Origin: Nitrosospira briensis
GTDB lineage: Bacteria > Pseudomonadota > Gammaproteobacteria > Burkholderiales > Nitrosomonadaceae
DNA: 64,000 nt
Direction: 5' to 3'
NCBI RefSeq assembly: GCF_900115125.1
Contig: NZ_FOVJ01000002.1
Span: 496,001 to 560,000, forward strand
Positions 45,057 to 54,446 of this stretch are shown here, piece by piece. The notes below the pieces were generated by a model. The model worked only from the letters and a program-made list of their open reading frames with translations. It searched no databases and was not told where the DNA came from. Numbering within the stretch: position 1 is the stretch's first letter; every line of letters begins with the position of its first letter. A program made the position numbers and the translations under genes.

Positions 45057-45833
45057 TCACTGCGCCGAATGATCTCTTACTTCTGAGAACAACCGCTCCA
45101 GCAGCACGCCTGAGCCGTAATCACGCAACTCAACCACTTTGGACGCAATGTCCACGGCGACGCAGCCCAGTACGTTCCGGCCGGGCTCGAAAAGCAGCAG
45201 CCGCCATGAATTCGGAAGGGTATTATCGTCCGAATCAAAGAGAATCTTCGGTTCCCTGCTTTTCGCAAGGCTGATTTCAAAACTGTCCAAGGGCTTTGAA
45301 AGTCCCAGCCCCAGGGCCTTGATGTAAGCTTCCTTACAGGTCCAGAGGGTAAAAAAACCGGCATTCACCTCATGAGAGTCCATCGCAAGCAGCCATGCTT
45401 GTTCGCCCGGCGCAAAATACGACGAAATCGTTTCAGGCTCCTCAAAATCCCGGAAAGTCTCGACATCTACTCCGACCCCGGTTCCACGGGCAACTGCATG
45501 GATTATGCAATCGCCGGAATGCGCCACATTAAATTGCACTGAGCTGACCGGATACTCAAGAAACAACTTACCGTATTGATTTTGTTTGAACCGGATCCGG
45601 GCAGGATGAGCGCCTGTATATCGTGCTAGCAAGCAACGCAGGAAGGCGCGTCCCAAAACAAATAGCTTCCGGTCGCGCTCGAAGTGGAATCGGGCTGCAC
45701 GGTCTCGCTCCTCCTCATCAAGGACCGACAGCAGATCATCGAACGGAATACCTGTTTGCGCGACGGAGGTATACCAAAGGTGAACCGTACCTGCATGAAG
45801 TTCGATAGGCGACGGGGAAGTCATGGGATTCAT
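45057..45833 (-). CDS. 4'-phosphopantetheinyl transferase (Sfp/HetI type)
   Basis: A 258-residue enzyme that activates acyl-carrier or peptidyl-carrier proteins with coenzyme A. The Mg-binding motif GVGVDVETFRD and the second motif FTLWTCKEAYIKALGLGLS are both intact. RFHFERDRKLFVLGRAFLR is the usual N-terminal signature. ATG at 45833 follows GGAGG at good spacing; a TTG two codons upstream is less likely. No polyketide or peptide synthetase is nearby, so it may serve fatty acid ACP or a distant cluster. Confidence 0.93.
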   Translation of the reverse strand: MNPMTSPSPIELHAGTVHLWYTSVAQTGIPFDDLLSVLDEEERDRAARFHFERDRKLFVLGRAFLRCLLARYTGAHPARIRFKQNQYGKLFLEYPVSSVQFNVAHSGDCIIHAVARGTGVGVDVETFRDFEEPETISSYFAPGEQAWLLAMDSHEVNAGFFTLWTCKEAYIKALGLGLSKPLDSFEISLAKSREPKILFDSDDNTLPNSWRLLLFEPGRNVLGCVAVDIASKVVELRDYGSGVLLERLFSEVRDHSAQ

Positions 45834-45906
45834 CCGCAACCTCCGGCTCGAAATTCGGGAGTCAGATTATCAAAGTCCATATTGACCGGACGCACGGATA
45901 TAAAAA

Positions 45907-46896
45907 CTAAGAGCGCTTTTTTGACAGCAGCAGCAACAGCGTGGGCACGCCCAGCAACGCCGTCAATACTCCCACCGGCAATTGCTGAGGCGCCCACATG
46001 GTGCGGGCAAGGGTATCGGCCAATGTAAGGAAGCCGCCCCCTAAAAGTATAGCGAGGGGCAGGAGCCAGCGAACGTCGTTGACTCCCAGCAGGCGAACGG
46101 CATGCGGCACGATCAGGCCGACGAAACCGACTGCGCCGGCCAGCATCAGAGCCGCCACCGTTGCCAATGACGCAAAAAAATAGATTCCCATCTGCAGCGG
46201 TAACACGGCAACACCCAACGTTTTCGCTTTCATCTGGCCAAGGCTCAGAACGTTGAGGCTGCCGGAAAAAAGCATGCTCACCCCTGCTGCAAGAATCAGC
46301 GCCAGCCATGCGGGCAGCAGTCCTTCGGCGCGGGAAACGTCGCCCATCAGCCAGAACAGCATGCCTTTTACATCGCTGGCCGGCGCCAGGGTCAGGATCA
46401 GCGTTGTCAGCGCGGTACTGCCGGCGGACAACACTACCCCTGTCAAAAGCAGACGGTAGAGATTCCAGTCCCCGGTGCGGTAGCTCAAGCCGAAAACAAT
46501 GGCAATCGCGGTCAACGCGCCGGCTAGGGAGGCAACATTGGTCAGCATGAGCCCCCCTCCCAGCAGCATTGCGAGGAGGGCGCCCACCGCCGCGCCGCCG
46601 GACACCCCCAGAATATAAGGATCAGCGAGCGGGTTACGCAATAACACCTGCAATAAGGTTCCCGCCAGGGCCAGCAGGCCGCCACACGCGAAAGCCGCCA
46701 GAACGCGGGGTAAGCGAAGCTGCCAGATAATTTGATGCGCGACGCTGTCGTTCCTATCGTTTGGCGACAACAGGACCTGGACAATACGGCCAGCAGCGAT
46801 GTCGACACTGCCGAAAAGCAGGCCGGTGAACACGCCGCCAAAAGCCAGCAGACAGAAGAGAGTCAGCAGCAATAAAGGATATTTCGCGGCTGTCAC
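45907..46896 (-). CDS. FecCD/BtuC-family ABC transporter permease
   Basis: A 329-residue permease with about ten membrane helices. Family text: RLPRVLAAFACGGLLALAGTLLQ, NPLADPYILGVSGGAAVGA, GAVGFVGLIVPHAVRLLGVNDVR and LPVGVLTALLGVPTLLLLL. Such permeases import ferric siderophores, haem or vitamin B12. No ATPase or binding-protein gene lies on either side in this window, so the substrate is unassigned. The symbol btuC is not used for that reason. Confidence 0.92.
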   Translation of the reverse strand: MTAAKYPLLLLTLFCLLAFGGVFTGLLFGSVDIAAGRIVQVLLSPNDRNDSVAHQIIWQLRLPRVLAAFACGGLLALAGTLLQVLLRNPLADPYILGVSGGAAVGALLAMLLGGGLMLTNVASLAGALTAIAIVFGLSYRTGDWNLYRLLLTGVVLSAGSTALTTLILTLAPASDVKGMLFWLMGDVSRAEGLLPAWLALILAAGVSMLFSGSLNVLSLGQMKAKTLGVAVLPLQMGIYFFASLATVAALMLAGAVGFVGLIVPHAVRLLGVNDVRWLLPLAILLGGGFLTLADTLARTMWAPQQLPVGVLTALLGVPTLLLLLSKKRS

Positions 46897-46978
46897 GCCA
46901 ATACGCGAACATTCATATTTCCCGGCAGCGGATCAACAGCGATAGCATGTCATTGCATTTGCCATTTCCACCGACCCC

Positions 46979-47641
46979 CTAGCGCAAACTGATGATGGGC
47001 CATTTGTTTTTTTCAGCATAGGCCTTGAGTGTTGGATCAGGATCGACCGCCACCGGATGGGTGACCTTTTTTAGCAGCGGCAGATCGTTCAAAGAATCGC
47101 TGTAGAACCAGCTTTCCAAAAATGACAGCCAAGTCAGATTGTGCTCGTCAAGCCAACTTTCCAGGCGAGCGATCTTGCCCTCCCTGAAACAGGGGAGGCC
47201 GGAAACCCGGCCCGTGAATTCACCATCCTTTTGTTCCGGCTCCGTAGCGATGAGATGACTTATACCCAGTGCCCGGGCAATGGGCGCGGTTACAAAGCTG
47301 TTGGTCGCGGTAATGATGACGCATAGGTCACGGCCGAGCCTGTGCCTGTTGATCAGTTCCTTCGCACTGGGCGTTATCAAAGGCAGAATCCTTTTCTCCA
47401 TGAATTCGCGGTGCCAGGCATCAAGTTGGGTTCGGGGATGGCGCGACAGGGGCTTTAGCTGAAAATCCAGAAACTCATGTATGTCGAGGGTGCCGGCTTT
47501 GTACTGTTCGTAGAATTCCACATTCCGGGCTTCGTAAACTTCACGGTCGAGCACGCGCTGCTCTATAAGGAATTGCGCCCATTGGAAATCGCTATCGCCG
47601 TTTAAAACCGTATTATCGAGATCGAACAGCGCCAGATTCAT
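46979..47641 (-). CDS. HAD-family phosphatase (SerB-like, subfamily IB)
   Basis: A 220-residue haloacid-dehalogenase-type hydrolase. Motif I is LFDLDNTVLNGDSDFQW (nucleophile Asp near residue 7, acid/base Asp near 9). The IITATNSFVTAPIA segment holds motif II, GKIARL has the motif III Lys, and FYSDSLNDLPLL is motif IV. The group includes SerB and related phosphatases; the substrate cannot be fixed. It overlaps hda by 4 bases and is co-transcribed with it. Confidence 0.9.
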   Translation of the reverse strand: MNLALFDLDNTVLNGDSDFQWAQFLIEQRVLDREVYEARNVEFYEQYKAGTLDIHEFLDFQLKPLSRHPRTQLDAWHREFMEKRILPLITPSAKELINRHRLGRDLCVIITATNSFVTAPIARALGISHLIATEPEQKDGEFTGRVSGLPCFREGKIARLESWLDEHNLTWLSFLESWFYSDSLNDLPLLKKVTHPVAVDPDPTLKAYAEKNKWPIISLR

Positions 47642-48315
47642 GAGGTGGCCTGCAATAGTTCACGTACCAGGGGAACGGTGATTTTCCGCTGACTGGCCAG
47701 GGAATAGCTGTCAAGGGCATCGAGGGTCGCCATCAAGGAGGGCAAGTCGCGTCGTTCGTGCCGCAGCAAGTAGTCGCATACCTCCTGCGACAAATCAAGT
47801 CCGCGACTGATTGCATGGCTTTTCATGGCTTCCACTTTTTCCTCGTCGGTCAGTTCATGAACCTGGTATACCAGACCCCATCCCAGGCGCGTGACAAGGT
47901 CTTCCCGCAGCTTTAATTGCGCCGGTGCGGCCGGGCCGGTTACCAGCAGAAATGCGGCGCCTTCATCACGAATACGATTATAGAGATTAAACAAGCCGAT
48001 TTGTGCCCCGTCGTTAAGGCGGTCCACATCGTCCACGAGAACGCAATCGGTTTCGCTGCCATCAGCAAAATGGGTATTTTCATCACAGGCAAAGTACGCC
48101 GTGCTCATTTTGTTGCGCATACAGACTCCGGCTACGCCCTGAAGCAGGTGGCTTCTGCCGCATCCCGGCGGCCCCCACAGATAAATAATACGTTCACTCT
48201 CCCGTCCCGCGAGAACGCCGTCCAAAGCCTGCAATAGCTCGGCATTGCGCCCGGGCACGAAATTAATCAGCGTGGGTTGCGGCGACGGCGTGATGCCCAG
48301 CAAGAGCTGTTCCAT
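47638..48315 (-). CDS. hda: Hda, DnaA regulatory inactivator
   Basis: A 225-residue AAA+ protein homologous to DnaA domain III, which stimulates ATP hydrolysis by DnaA after replication starts. It opens MEQLLLGI, a possible sliding-clamp binding motif, then [15 protein letters not shown] as the phosphate loop (GRSH is usual in Hda), [11 protein letters not shown] as Walker B, and [17 protein letters not shown]. There is no DNA-binding domain IV. It is transcribed divergently from purM, as in other betaproteobacteria. Confidence 0.92.
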   Translation of the reverse strand: MEQLLLGITPSPQPTLINFVPGRNAELLQALDGVLAGRESERIIYLWGPPGCGRSHLLQGVAGVCMRNKMSTAYFACDENTHFADGSETDCVLVDDVDRLNDGAQIGLFNLYNRIRDEGAAFLLVTGPAAPAQLKLREDLVTRLGWGLVYQVHELTDEEKVEAMKSHAISRGLDLSQEVCDYLLRHERRDLPSLMATLDALDSYSLASQRKITVPLVRELLQATS

Positions 48316-48426
48316 CTAATGTTTATTGTCCAGGTATTACCGGCGTGCGTGGCGCAGCCTTGCATTTACGGTAAAATTGCCTTTTTTGAAAGCAGCACTC
48401 TAACCGCAACCAGGCGAGAACTCAAC

Positions 48427-49485
48427 TTGACTTCATCCCGACAGGAAGATTCCAGCTCCATCCCTCTCTCCTACCGCGCAGCGGGTGTGGATATTGACGC
48501 GGGTGATCGCTTGGTGGAGAACATCAAACCCTATGCCAGGCGCACGATGCGTCCGGAAGTACTCGGAGGCATAGGCGGGTTTGGGGCGCTATTCGAGATT
48601 TCCAAAAAATACCGTAACCCGGTCCTGGTATCGGGTACCGATGGCGTCGGCACAAAATTGAAGCTTGCCTTCCAGTTTGGCAAGCATGATGGAGTGGGTA
48701 TAGACCTGGTGGCAATGAGCGTCAACGATATCCTGGTCCAGGGAGCGGAACCGCTATTCTTCCTGGATTACTTCGCGTGCGGGCGCCTGGACGTGGACAC
48801 GGCAACCCGGGTAGTGAAGGGTATTGCGGCAGGCTGCGAACAAGCAGGGTGCGCTTTGATCGGCGGCGAAACGGCCGAGATGCCAGGCATGTACCCGGAA
48901 GGAGAATACGATCTTGCGGGCTTCGCCGTGGGTGCCGTCGAGAAAGACAGCCTCATCACCGGCTTGACCATTCGGGAAGGCGACGCGGTTTTGGGGCTTG
49001 CTTCCAGCGGCGCCCATTCCAACGGCTACTCGCTGATTCGCAAGATTGTCGAAAAAAATAACATCGACTTGTGCACCGATTTCAACGGCGAAGCGTTAAT
49101 CGACGTCATCATGGCGCCAACGCGGATTTACGTGAAACCGCTGCTCGAACTGATGAAGCGTCTGCCGGTTAAAGGCATGGCCCATATCACAGGTGGTGGG
49201 CTATCGGAAAACATACCCCGTGTTCTGCCAGACGGTGTCACGGCGATTCTCAAAAAAGAGACATGGGACATGCCTCCGCTTTTTCGTTGGCTGCAACAGC
49301 AAGGCAACGTGGCGGATAGTGAAATGCATCGCGTGTTTAATTGCGGCATCGGCATGGTGGTGATAGTGGCGCCGGAACTGGCCGATGCCGCAATGCAATC
49401 TTTGCGGTCCTCCGGCGAAACTGTACGGCGTGTAGGCACAATTCGACACCGCAATGCAAATGAAGCTCAAACCATCATCGAGTGA
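48427..49485 (+). CDS. purM: PurM, phosphoribosylformylglycinamidine cyclo-ligase
   Basis: A 352-residue AIR synthetase of purine synthesis. Signature text: [70 protein letters not shown] and [15 protein letters not shown]. The start is TTG at 48427, with AGGCGAG upstream; the frame stays open further upstream but only into the hda promoter side, and no ATG is suitable. It is followed by purN 55 bases downstream. Confidence 0.95.
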   Translation: MTSSRQEDSSSIPLSYRAAGVDIDAGDRLVENIKPYARRTMRPEVLGGIGGFGALFEISKKYRNPVLVSGTDGVGTKLKLAFQFGKHDGVGIDLVAMSVNDILVQGAEPLFFLDYFACGRLDVDTATRVVKGIAAGCEQAGCALIGGETAEMPGMYPEGEYDLAGFAVGAVEKDSLITGLTIREGDAVLGLASSGAHSNGYSLIRKIVEKNNIDLCTDFNGEALIDVIMAPTRIYVKPLLELMKRLPVKGMAHITGGGLSENIPRVLPDGVTAILKKETWDMPPLFRWLQQQGNVADSEMHRVFNCGIGMVVIVAPELADAAMQSLRSSGETVRRVGTIRHRNANEAQTIIE

Positions 49486-49540
49486 TTGACCGGGTACATA
49501 AAAATAGCCAAGCCACGGTGATTCAAGCCAGTTGCTGACA

Positions 49541-50179
49541 ATGAAATCCCTTGTAATTCTCATCTCCGGCCGCGGCAGTAATATGCAGGCGCTGATCGAA
49601 GCAAAACTTCCAGTCAGGGTAGCCGCCGTCATCAGCAACAAGCCGAATGCGCCGGGATTGGAAATCGCAAAAATGCATGGTTGTGAAACCATCGTGGTAG
49701 ACCAGCGGTCTTACCCCGAACGCGCGGCGTTTGACGCCGCGTTGATGGAAACAATCGACGCTTATCAGCCGGATCTGATCGCCCTTGCGGGCTTCATGCG
49801 CATTCTCGGCAACGATTTTGTCAACCACTATCAGGGCAGGCTGCTGAACGTTCATCCCTCGTTGCTGCCTGCTTTTCCGGGTCTCAACCCTCACCGGCAG
49901 GCGTTGAAAGAGGGCGTAAAGATACACGGCTGTACAGTACACTTTGTCACCGCGCAAATGGATTGCGGGCCAATCATTATTCAGGCTGCGGTTCAGGTAC
50001 GGCCCGATGACACCGAGGAAACGCTCGCGGCACGGGTGTTGCAACAAGAACACCGCATTTACCCGGAAGCCGTGCGCTGGTTTATGGAAGACCGGTTGAA
50101 GCTCTCCGAGAATCGCGTAAACGTGAGCAATGCCGGATTTAATGGCTCAGTCTTATATTCACCGGGATCAAACAAATGA
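49541..50179 (+). CDS. purN: PurN, phosphoribosylglycinamide formyltransferase
   Basis: A 212-residue GAR transformylase using 10-formyltetrahydrofolate. It has LISGRGSNMQALIEA, LAGFMRIL, the catalytic loop LNVHPSLLPAFPGLNPHRQAL (His and Asn), and AQMDCGPII with the catalytic Asp. ATG at 49541 is chosen over a TTG three codons upstream. Its last 4 bases overlap the DUF3108 gene. Confidence 0.96.
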   Translation: MKSLVILISGRGSNMQALIEAKLPVRVAAVISNKPNAPGLEIAKMHGCETIVVDQRSYPERAAFDAALMETIDAYQPDLIALAGFMRILGNDFVNHYQGRLLNVHPSLLPAFPGLNPHRQALKEGVKIHGCTVHFVTAQMDCGPIIIQAAVQVRPDDTEETLAARVLQQEHRIYPEAVRWFMEDRLKLSENRVNVSNAGFNGSVLYSPGSNK

Positions 50180-50940
50180 AACAGCTAGCAGTTGCCCTAT
50201 TGTGCGGTTTAAGTTTTTCCACTTTTTCCGCTTTCTCCGCTTGTGCCGCCGATATTCCTCCTCGCGTGGATATCAGTTATTCGGTCACTTCCGGCAGCCT
50301 TGAAGCGGAAATGAATGACACATTGGAAATCAGGCAGGAAAACGGTGCGCGCCGGTATGCAATCTCCAGCGAAGGCCGCGCCAAAGGCCTGCTGGCGCTG
50401 ACACAGCCAGACAGCTTGGTACGTGATAGCGAAGGGATCATAACCGCAAAAGGAGCGCTGCGCCCCGAACGCTTTTCGGATCAGCACGGGGCAAAAATCC
50501 CGAAGGTCGCTATTTTCGACTGGAGTAACAAGCTGCTGACCCTTCAGCACAAACGCGGGGAGGAAAAAAAGGCCCTGCCCGCTGACGCTTTGGACAGACT
50601 GAGCCTGCTCTACAGCTTCATGTTTTCTCCCGCGCCCGGCAAGGTAATAAACCTGCACGAAACCGATGGCCGGCGCCTCGAAGTGGCAAGTTATACCGTT
50701 GGCAAGGAAACCCTGGATACACCGATGGGCAAACTTGAAACTATCGTGCTGACAAAGAGACTGGAAAAGGAAGGCGATCGGGACAAGAAAATATGGCTTG
50801 CCGTCGACCATCATATGCTACCAGTGCGCGTCGTCTCTGCGGAAAAACTCGGTATCGTGACCGATCAGATGGTCAAGAAAATAAGATATGGAGAAACGCC
50901 AAAGACGCCAAACACCTTCCAGCAGGGCCGCCTGCAATGA
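50176..50940 (+). CDS. DUF3108 exported protein
   Basis: A 254-residue protein with a signal peptide (LLCGLSFSTFSAFSACAA) and a beta-rich body (YSVTSGSLEAEMNDTLEIRQ, RYAISSEGRAKGLLAL, ETIVLTKRLEKEGDRDKKIW), matching DUF3108, a periplasmic or outer-membrane-facing family of unknown role. It overlaps purN by 4 bases (ATGA), so translation is coupled, and purM-purN-DUF3108 is a conserved arrangement in related bacteria. Function not known. Confidence 0.87.
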   Translation: MKQLAVALLCGLSFSTFSAFSACAADIPPRVDISYSVTSGSLEAEMNDTLEIRQENGARRYAISSEGRAKGLLALTQPDSLVRDSEGIITAKGALRPERFSDQHGAKIPKVAIFDWSNKLLTLQHKRGEEKKALPADALDRLSLLYSFMFSPAPGKVINLHETDGRRLEVASYTVGKETLDTPMGKLETIVLTKRLEKEGDRDKKIWLAVDHHMLPVRVVSAEKLGIVTDQMVKKIRYGETPKTPNTFQQGRLQ

Positions 50941-51060
50941 GTAAAAAGCGGGAATGATCCTATAAACCCGCTTTTCCCCGCGCACCTCTTTCCCAGGATG
51001 ATATGCGCTCCATCTTGGCAAGGGGTGTCTTAGCCTTACTTTTTGCCGAACCGACAATAA

Positions 51061-52326
51061 ATGCGTCTCACCCCTGCCCACTTGGACATGGCTACCGCTG
51101 CACTGCGTGCCGTGCTTCCGCTGGAATACCCTGCTGATTCGATATTGCGGCATTTTTTTCGTGATAATCCAAAGCTTGGAGCAAACGATAGGGCTTTTAT
51201 CGCAGAAACAGTATTTGGCGTCCTGCGCCACCGGTTCTTTCTTGAAAGCGCCGTCGAAATTGCAACGCCTCGTTCACTACTGCTCGTATATCTGGCCAAA
51301 TTTCAAGGTTTGAATTTGCGCGAACTCATACCGCTTGCCAGCGAGGCTGAGGCAAAGTGGCTCATGGGCATCAAGGCGGTATCCGTGGAATCACAACTGC
51401 TTGCAGTCCAGGCCGAGTTTCCGGATTGGCTGATGGAAAAACTGCACGGTTTTATGGAAGACAACGAGATTCTCGATCTGGGACGCTCCCTGCAACACGC
51501 CGCACCCCTCGACTTGCGCGTAAATACGCTCCTTGCAACTCGGGACGAAGTCATTGCTTCACTAGCCAAAGATGGGATCGAGGGCGGCGCCACGCCTTAT
51601 TCGCCCATTGGCATTCGCCTTGCAGGCAAGCCGGCTATCAACCGCCAGGAGTTGTTTCTCTCGGGCAAAGTGGAAGTCCAGGATGAAGGCAGCCAATTGC
51701 TAGGCTATCTGCTGGCACCAAAGCGGCGGGATATGGTGGTTGATTTCTGTGCGGGAGCCGGGGGCAAGTCGCTCATGCTGGGTGCGTTGATGCATTCGCA
51801 AGGACGCATCTATGCTTTTGATAATTCCGAAAAACGACTGAACAACCTCAAGCCGCGCCTCAAACGCTCAGGCTTATCCAATCTCTACCCGCAACTGATC
51901 ACGAACGAAAACGACATCAAGGTAAAACGGCTGACGGGGAAGATCGACAAGGTGCTGGTGGATGCGCCGTGTAGCGGCTTGGGGACGCTGCGCCGCAATC
52001 CTGATCTGAAATGGCGGCAGTCATCGCAGAGCGTGGAAGAACTCAAGCGCAAGCAGGCGGCAATTCTGTCCTCTGCGGCAAACCTGCTTAAACCAGGCGG
52101 CAGGCTGGTCTATGCTACCTGCAGCTTTTTGCCGGAAGAGAATCAGGAAATCGTCCAGAATTTTCTGGACTGTCATCCCCGGTTCATACTGCTGACCTGC
52201 TCCGAATTGCTGGCGCAGCAAAAAATCCCGCTCGACACGGGCACATTCCTGCAACTGTCACCCCGTCTGCACGGTACAGATGGGTTTTTTGCCGCTGCGC
52301 TGGAATTATCGGGGACCGAAGCGTGA
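51061..52326 (+). CDS. RsmB/NOP-family RNA (cytosine-5)-methyltransferase
   Basis: A 421-residue SAM-dependent methyltransferase. The N-terminal NusB-like part (residues 1-140) is followed by the Rossmann domain: motif I VVDFCAGAGGKSLMLG, motif IV DAPCSGLGTLRRNPD and motif VI YATCSFLPEENQEI. The two Cys (PCSG and TCS) are the catalytic pair. Homologous enzymes make m5C967 in 16S rRNA. The N-terminus is somewhat unlike E. coli RsmB, so the exact target is left open. GTGA overlap couples it to the next gene. Confidence 0.9.
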   Translation: MRLTPAHLDMATAALRAVLPLEYPADSILRHFFRDNPKLGANDRAFIAETVFGVLRHRFFLESAVEIATPRSLLLVYLAKFQGLNLRELIPLASEAEAKWLMGIKAVSVESQLLAVQAEFPDWLMEKLHGFMEDNEILDLGRSLQHAAPLDLRVNTLLATRDEVIASLAKDGIEGGATPYSPIGIRLAGKPAINRQELFLSGKVEVQDEGSQLLGYLLAPKRRDMVVDFCAGAGGKSLMLGALMHSQGRIYAFDNSEKRLNNLKPRLKRSGLSNLYPQLITNENDIKVKRLTGKIDKVLVDAPCSGLGTLRRNPDLKWRQSSQSVEELKRKQAAILSSAANLLKPGGRLVYATCSFLPEENQEIVQNFLDCHPRFILLTCSELLAQQKIPLDTGTFLQLSPRLHGTDGFFAAALELSGTEA

Positions 52327-52910
52327 TATCGCTAAACCGTAGCGCTTTCATAACGGGTTGCCTGGCGATATTTCTTTCGGCGTCCGCGGCAGCCTTTGAG
52401 TCGCCCTCAGACAGGGATCGTAAAACTCCTCCTGTTCTATCCGCCACCGGCACAGTGCAAGTGGCTTTCACGCCGGGAGATGATGCAGACAAGCTCATCG
52501 CTGATGCGATTCATGATGCTCAGCGCCAGATCCTGGTGCAGACATTCAGTTTTACCCATCGCAAGATAGCGGACGCATTGATTGCAGCCAGGCAGCGGGG
52601 AGTGGACGTTAAAGTTCTTGCGGACAAGGACCAGATCCACAGGATTGCCACGAGCTTGATTTCGAAGATTGCCGCTGAGGGTGTACCGGTCTTTACTGAC
52701 TCCGAGCACACCAGCGCCCATAACAAAGTCATGGTGATCGACGCGGGGAGCCCGGAAGCGACGCTGATAACCGGCAGTTTCAATTTTACTCAGGCCGCGC
52801 AGTATCGAAACGCGGAGAATGTGCTGGTGATACGCAATAACGCTCCGCTTACCAATCTCTACCTGAAAAACTGGCACCGCCATTACGAGCACTCACGGCC
52901 TTACCGGTAG
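52323..52910 (+). CDS. Exported phospholipase D-family nuclease (Nuc-like)
   Basis: A 195-residue protein with a signal peptide (FITGCLAIFLSASAAAF) and one PLD catalytic motif, HNKVMVID (H-x-K-x4-D), followed by LITGSFNFTQAAQYRNAENV. The single-motif, about 180-residue form is that of the Nuc/endonuclease group, which works as a dimer on DNA. Start is GTG at 52323, overlapping the methyltransferase stop by 4 bases. Confidence 0.9.
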   Translation: MISLNRSAFITGCLAIFLSASAAAFESPSDRDRKTPPVLSATGTVQVAFTPGDDADKLIADAIHDAQRQILVQTFSFTHRKIADALIAARQRGVDVKVLADKDQIHRIATSLISKIAAEGVPVFTDSEHTSAHNKVMVIDAGSPEATLITGSFNFTQAAQYRNAENVLVIRNNAPLTNLYLKNWHRHYEHSRPYR

Positions 52911-53211
52911 GCGCAATTACGGTTTTTAACCGCACGCATCCATTAGTGAGCCCAGAGTCTGCCGGTCATTCCCTGATTCCGGTTCCAGCATCACCTACCT
53001 GTCAGACTACGCCGGCTCACTGATGTACCGTCCTTGATATAAAGCCTGATTTTGGATAAGATAACACAATCAACCAGTTGGAATTTTTATAAATGAAATT
53101 CCCGGTTCCAAAAGGAAAATAATCACGCTAATTGCTGTAGGAGACCGCTGCATTATCAGGCGCCGCGACAATCTGTTCGTAGAAACCAACCCTGACGTTT
53201 TATCAAGAATC
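52911..53211. other. Gap downstream of the PLD nuclease
   Basis: About 300 bases, AT-rich from about 53030, with no supported ORF. TTGGATAAGATAACA-like sequence near 53051 is the only promoter-like text and is weak. Confidence 0.35.
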
Positions 53212-53439
53212 ATGAAGAAAACTTTCCTGGTCATATTCTTTACGCTACTGTCCACATACGTTTTTGCGCAAAAAGAGGCTCAGGAATTCCCCTGGAGCAG
53301 GGCCGCAAAAATCATGGATGCAGATGAGGCAAAGGCCTCTACAAGAAAAAAGGCAGAGCGACCGTCCGAGGCGGACATGAAAAAGCCTGAGAGGAGAGAG
53401 AATACTAAAGAGGATACGAACAACAAGAAGAGTAAGTAG
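53212..53439 (+). CDS. Small exported lysine/glutamate-rich protein
   Basis: A 75-residue protein: signal peptide KKTFLVIFFTLLSTYVFAQ, then a short segment (EFPWSRAAKIMDADEAKA) and a highly charged, probably disordered tail (KPERRENTKEDTNNKKSK). No family recognised. It is similar in style, though not clearly homologous, to the exported protein at 36291-36566. Confidence 0.65.
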   Translation: MKKTFLVIFFTLLSTYVFAQKEAQEFPWSRAAKIMDADEAKASTRKKAERPSEADMKKPERRENTKEDTNNKKSK

Positions 53440-53498
53440 AGCTTGGTTCCCTGGCATCAAGTTTTATTTCAGACGCGAACTCTTGATCCGGGGGCTTT

Positions 53499-53795
53499 AT
53501 GGGCGCTTTAATCTTCTATATCGGGATCTACTTCCTCGGTTACTATGCCGCGTATCTGATCAATCAACTGGCAGGCCGAATCGTGATCAAGAACCGCCGC
53601 CTGCTGGGGCTTGTTGCGGCTCTCGCTGTCGGCGTGATTCACGGCTACAAGATAATCAGCAGTCCTCCTCCTCATCATGGCGACGGGGCAGGCTATGCAC
53701 TCGCCTTATACGTTATCCTGCCTCTCACAATAATCATGGCTGGCGTCTTGTTTCTCAGGTGGCAGGACAAACAGGACGAAGAAGACGGGCGTTAG
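53499..53795 (+). CDS. Small membrane protein, unknown
   Basis: A 98-residue protein with three hydrophobic segments: LIFYIGIYFLGYYAAYLIN, LLGLVAALAVGVIHGYKII and LALYVILPLTIIMAGVLFL, followed by a charged end (RWQDKQDEEDGR). ATG at 53499; no strong Shine-Dalgarno. It is 59 bases downstream of the small exported protein. No family recognised. Confidence 0.6.
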   Translation: MGALIFYIGIYFLGYYAAYLINQLAGRIVIKNRRLLGLVAALAVGVIHGYKIISSPPPHHGDGAGYALALYVILPLTIIMAGVLFLRWQDKQDEEDGR

Positions 53796-53817
53796 TTACA
53801 ACCGTAGGAGCTGAAAC

Positions 53818-54207
53818 CTATACCGTCTTTTTCTGTATGAGCTCTACCTTGTAACCGTCCGGATCTTCCACGAAGGCAATGACCGTGGCGCCATGCTTCA
53901 TGGGCCCCGCCTCACGCGTAACCCGGCCGCCACGCTTTTTCACTTCCTCGCAGGCTTGATAGGCGTCGTCCACTTCTATGGCGATATGTCCGTAGCCCGT
54001 ACCCAGATCATATTTTTCAACATCCCAGTTGTGGGTCAGCTCCAATACTGCGCCAGCCGCCTCATCCTGATAACCGACAAACGCCAGCGTGAATTTCCCC
54101 TCGGGATAATCCTTGCGGCGTAACAGCTTCATCCCCAGCACATCTGTGTAGAACGTAATGGATTTTTCCAGATTTCCAACACGCAGCATGGTATGAAGAA
54201 TGCGCAT
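53818..54207 (-). CDS. gloA: Lactoylglutathione lyase (glyoxalase I)
   Basis: A 129-residue VOC enzyme detoxifying methylglyoxal. The metal ligands are in place: His5 ([10 protein letters not shown]), Glu56 (AVLELTHNW), His74 (GYGHIAIEV) and Glu122 (YKVELIQ). Sequence is close to E. coli GloA ([20 protein letters not shown]). ATG at 54207 gives the normal start, one base after the rubredoxin stop; an extension to 54228 is not family-like. The two genes are probably co-transcribed. Confidence 0.95.
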   Translation of the reverse strand: MRILHTMLRVGNLEKSITFYTDVLGMKLLRRKDYPEGKFTLAFVGYQDEAAGAVLELTHNWDVEKYDLGTGYGHIAIEVDDAYQACEEVKKRGGRVTREAGPMKHGATVIAFVEDPDGYKVELIQKKTV

Positions 54208-54208
54208 T

Positions 54209-54397
54209 TCAGATCTCCACCATCTCAAAATCTTCCTTCCGGGCAGCGCATTCCGGACAAGTCCAATTCATGGGCACGTCTTCCCATAAAGTGCCTGGCG
54301 GAATACCTTCCTGCGGCGAACCCTCCGCTTCGTCGTATATATAGCCGCAAATGAGACACATGTAACAACGGTAAACGCGAGTTTCGGTCGGAGGCAT
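54209..54397 (-). CDS. Rubredoxin
   Basis: A 62-residue iron protein with the two C-x2-C knuckles that hold a single Fe: [15 protein letters not shown] and [14 protein letters not shown]. The core from MCLICGY is standard; the first 12 residues are a short extension. It is an electron carrier. Located 1 base upstream of gloA and divergent from thiD, with a 49-base AT-rich shared promoter gap. Confidence 0.94.
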   Translation of the reverse strand: MPPTETRVYRCYMCLICGYIYDEAEGSPQEGIPPGTLWEDVPMNWTCPECAARKEDFEMVEI

Positions 54398-54446
54398 GAT
54401 GAATGAGAGTAATTTGGGTTAAAATATTATTTTACGGTATTAGCCC

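Noticed and set aside
46897-46978. Possible cobalamin riboswitch ahead of the FecCD permease
   Set aside because: The gap is 82 bases, too short, with no B12-box text.
54398-54446. Possible TPP riboswitch ahead of thiD
   Set aside because: Only 49 bases separate rubredoxin and thiD and no CTGAGA-type thi-box was seen.
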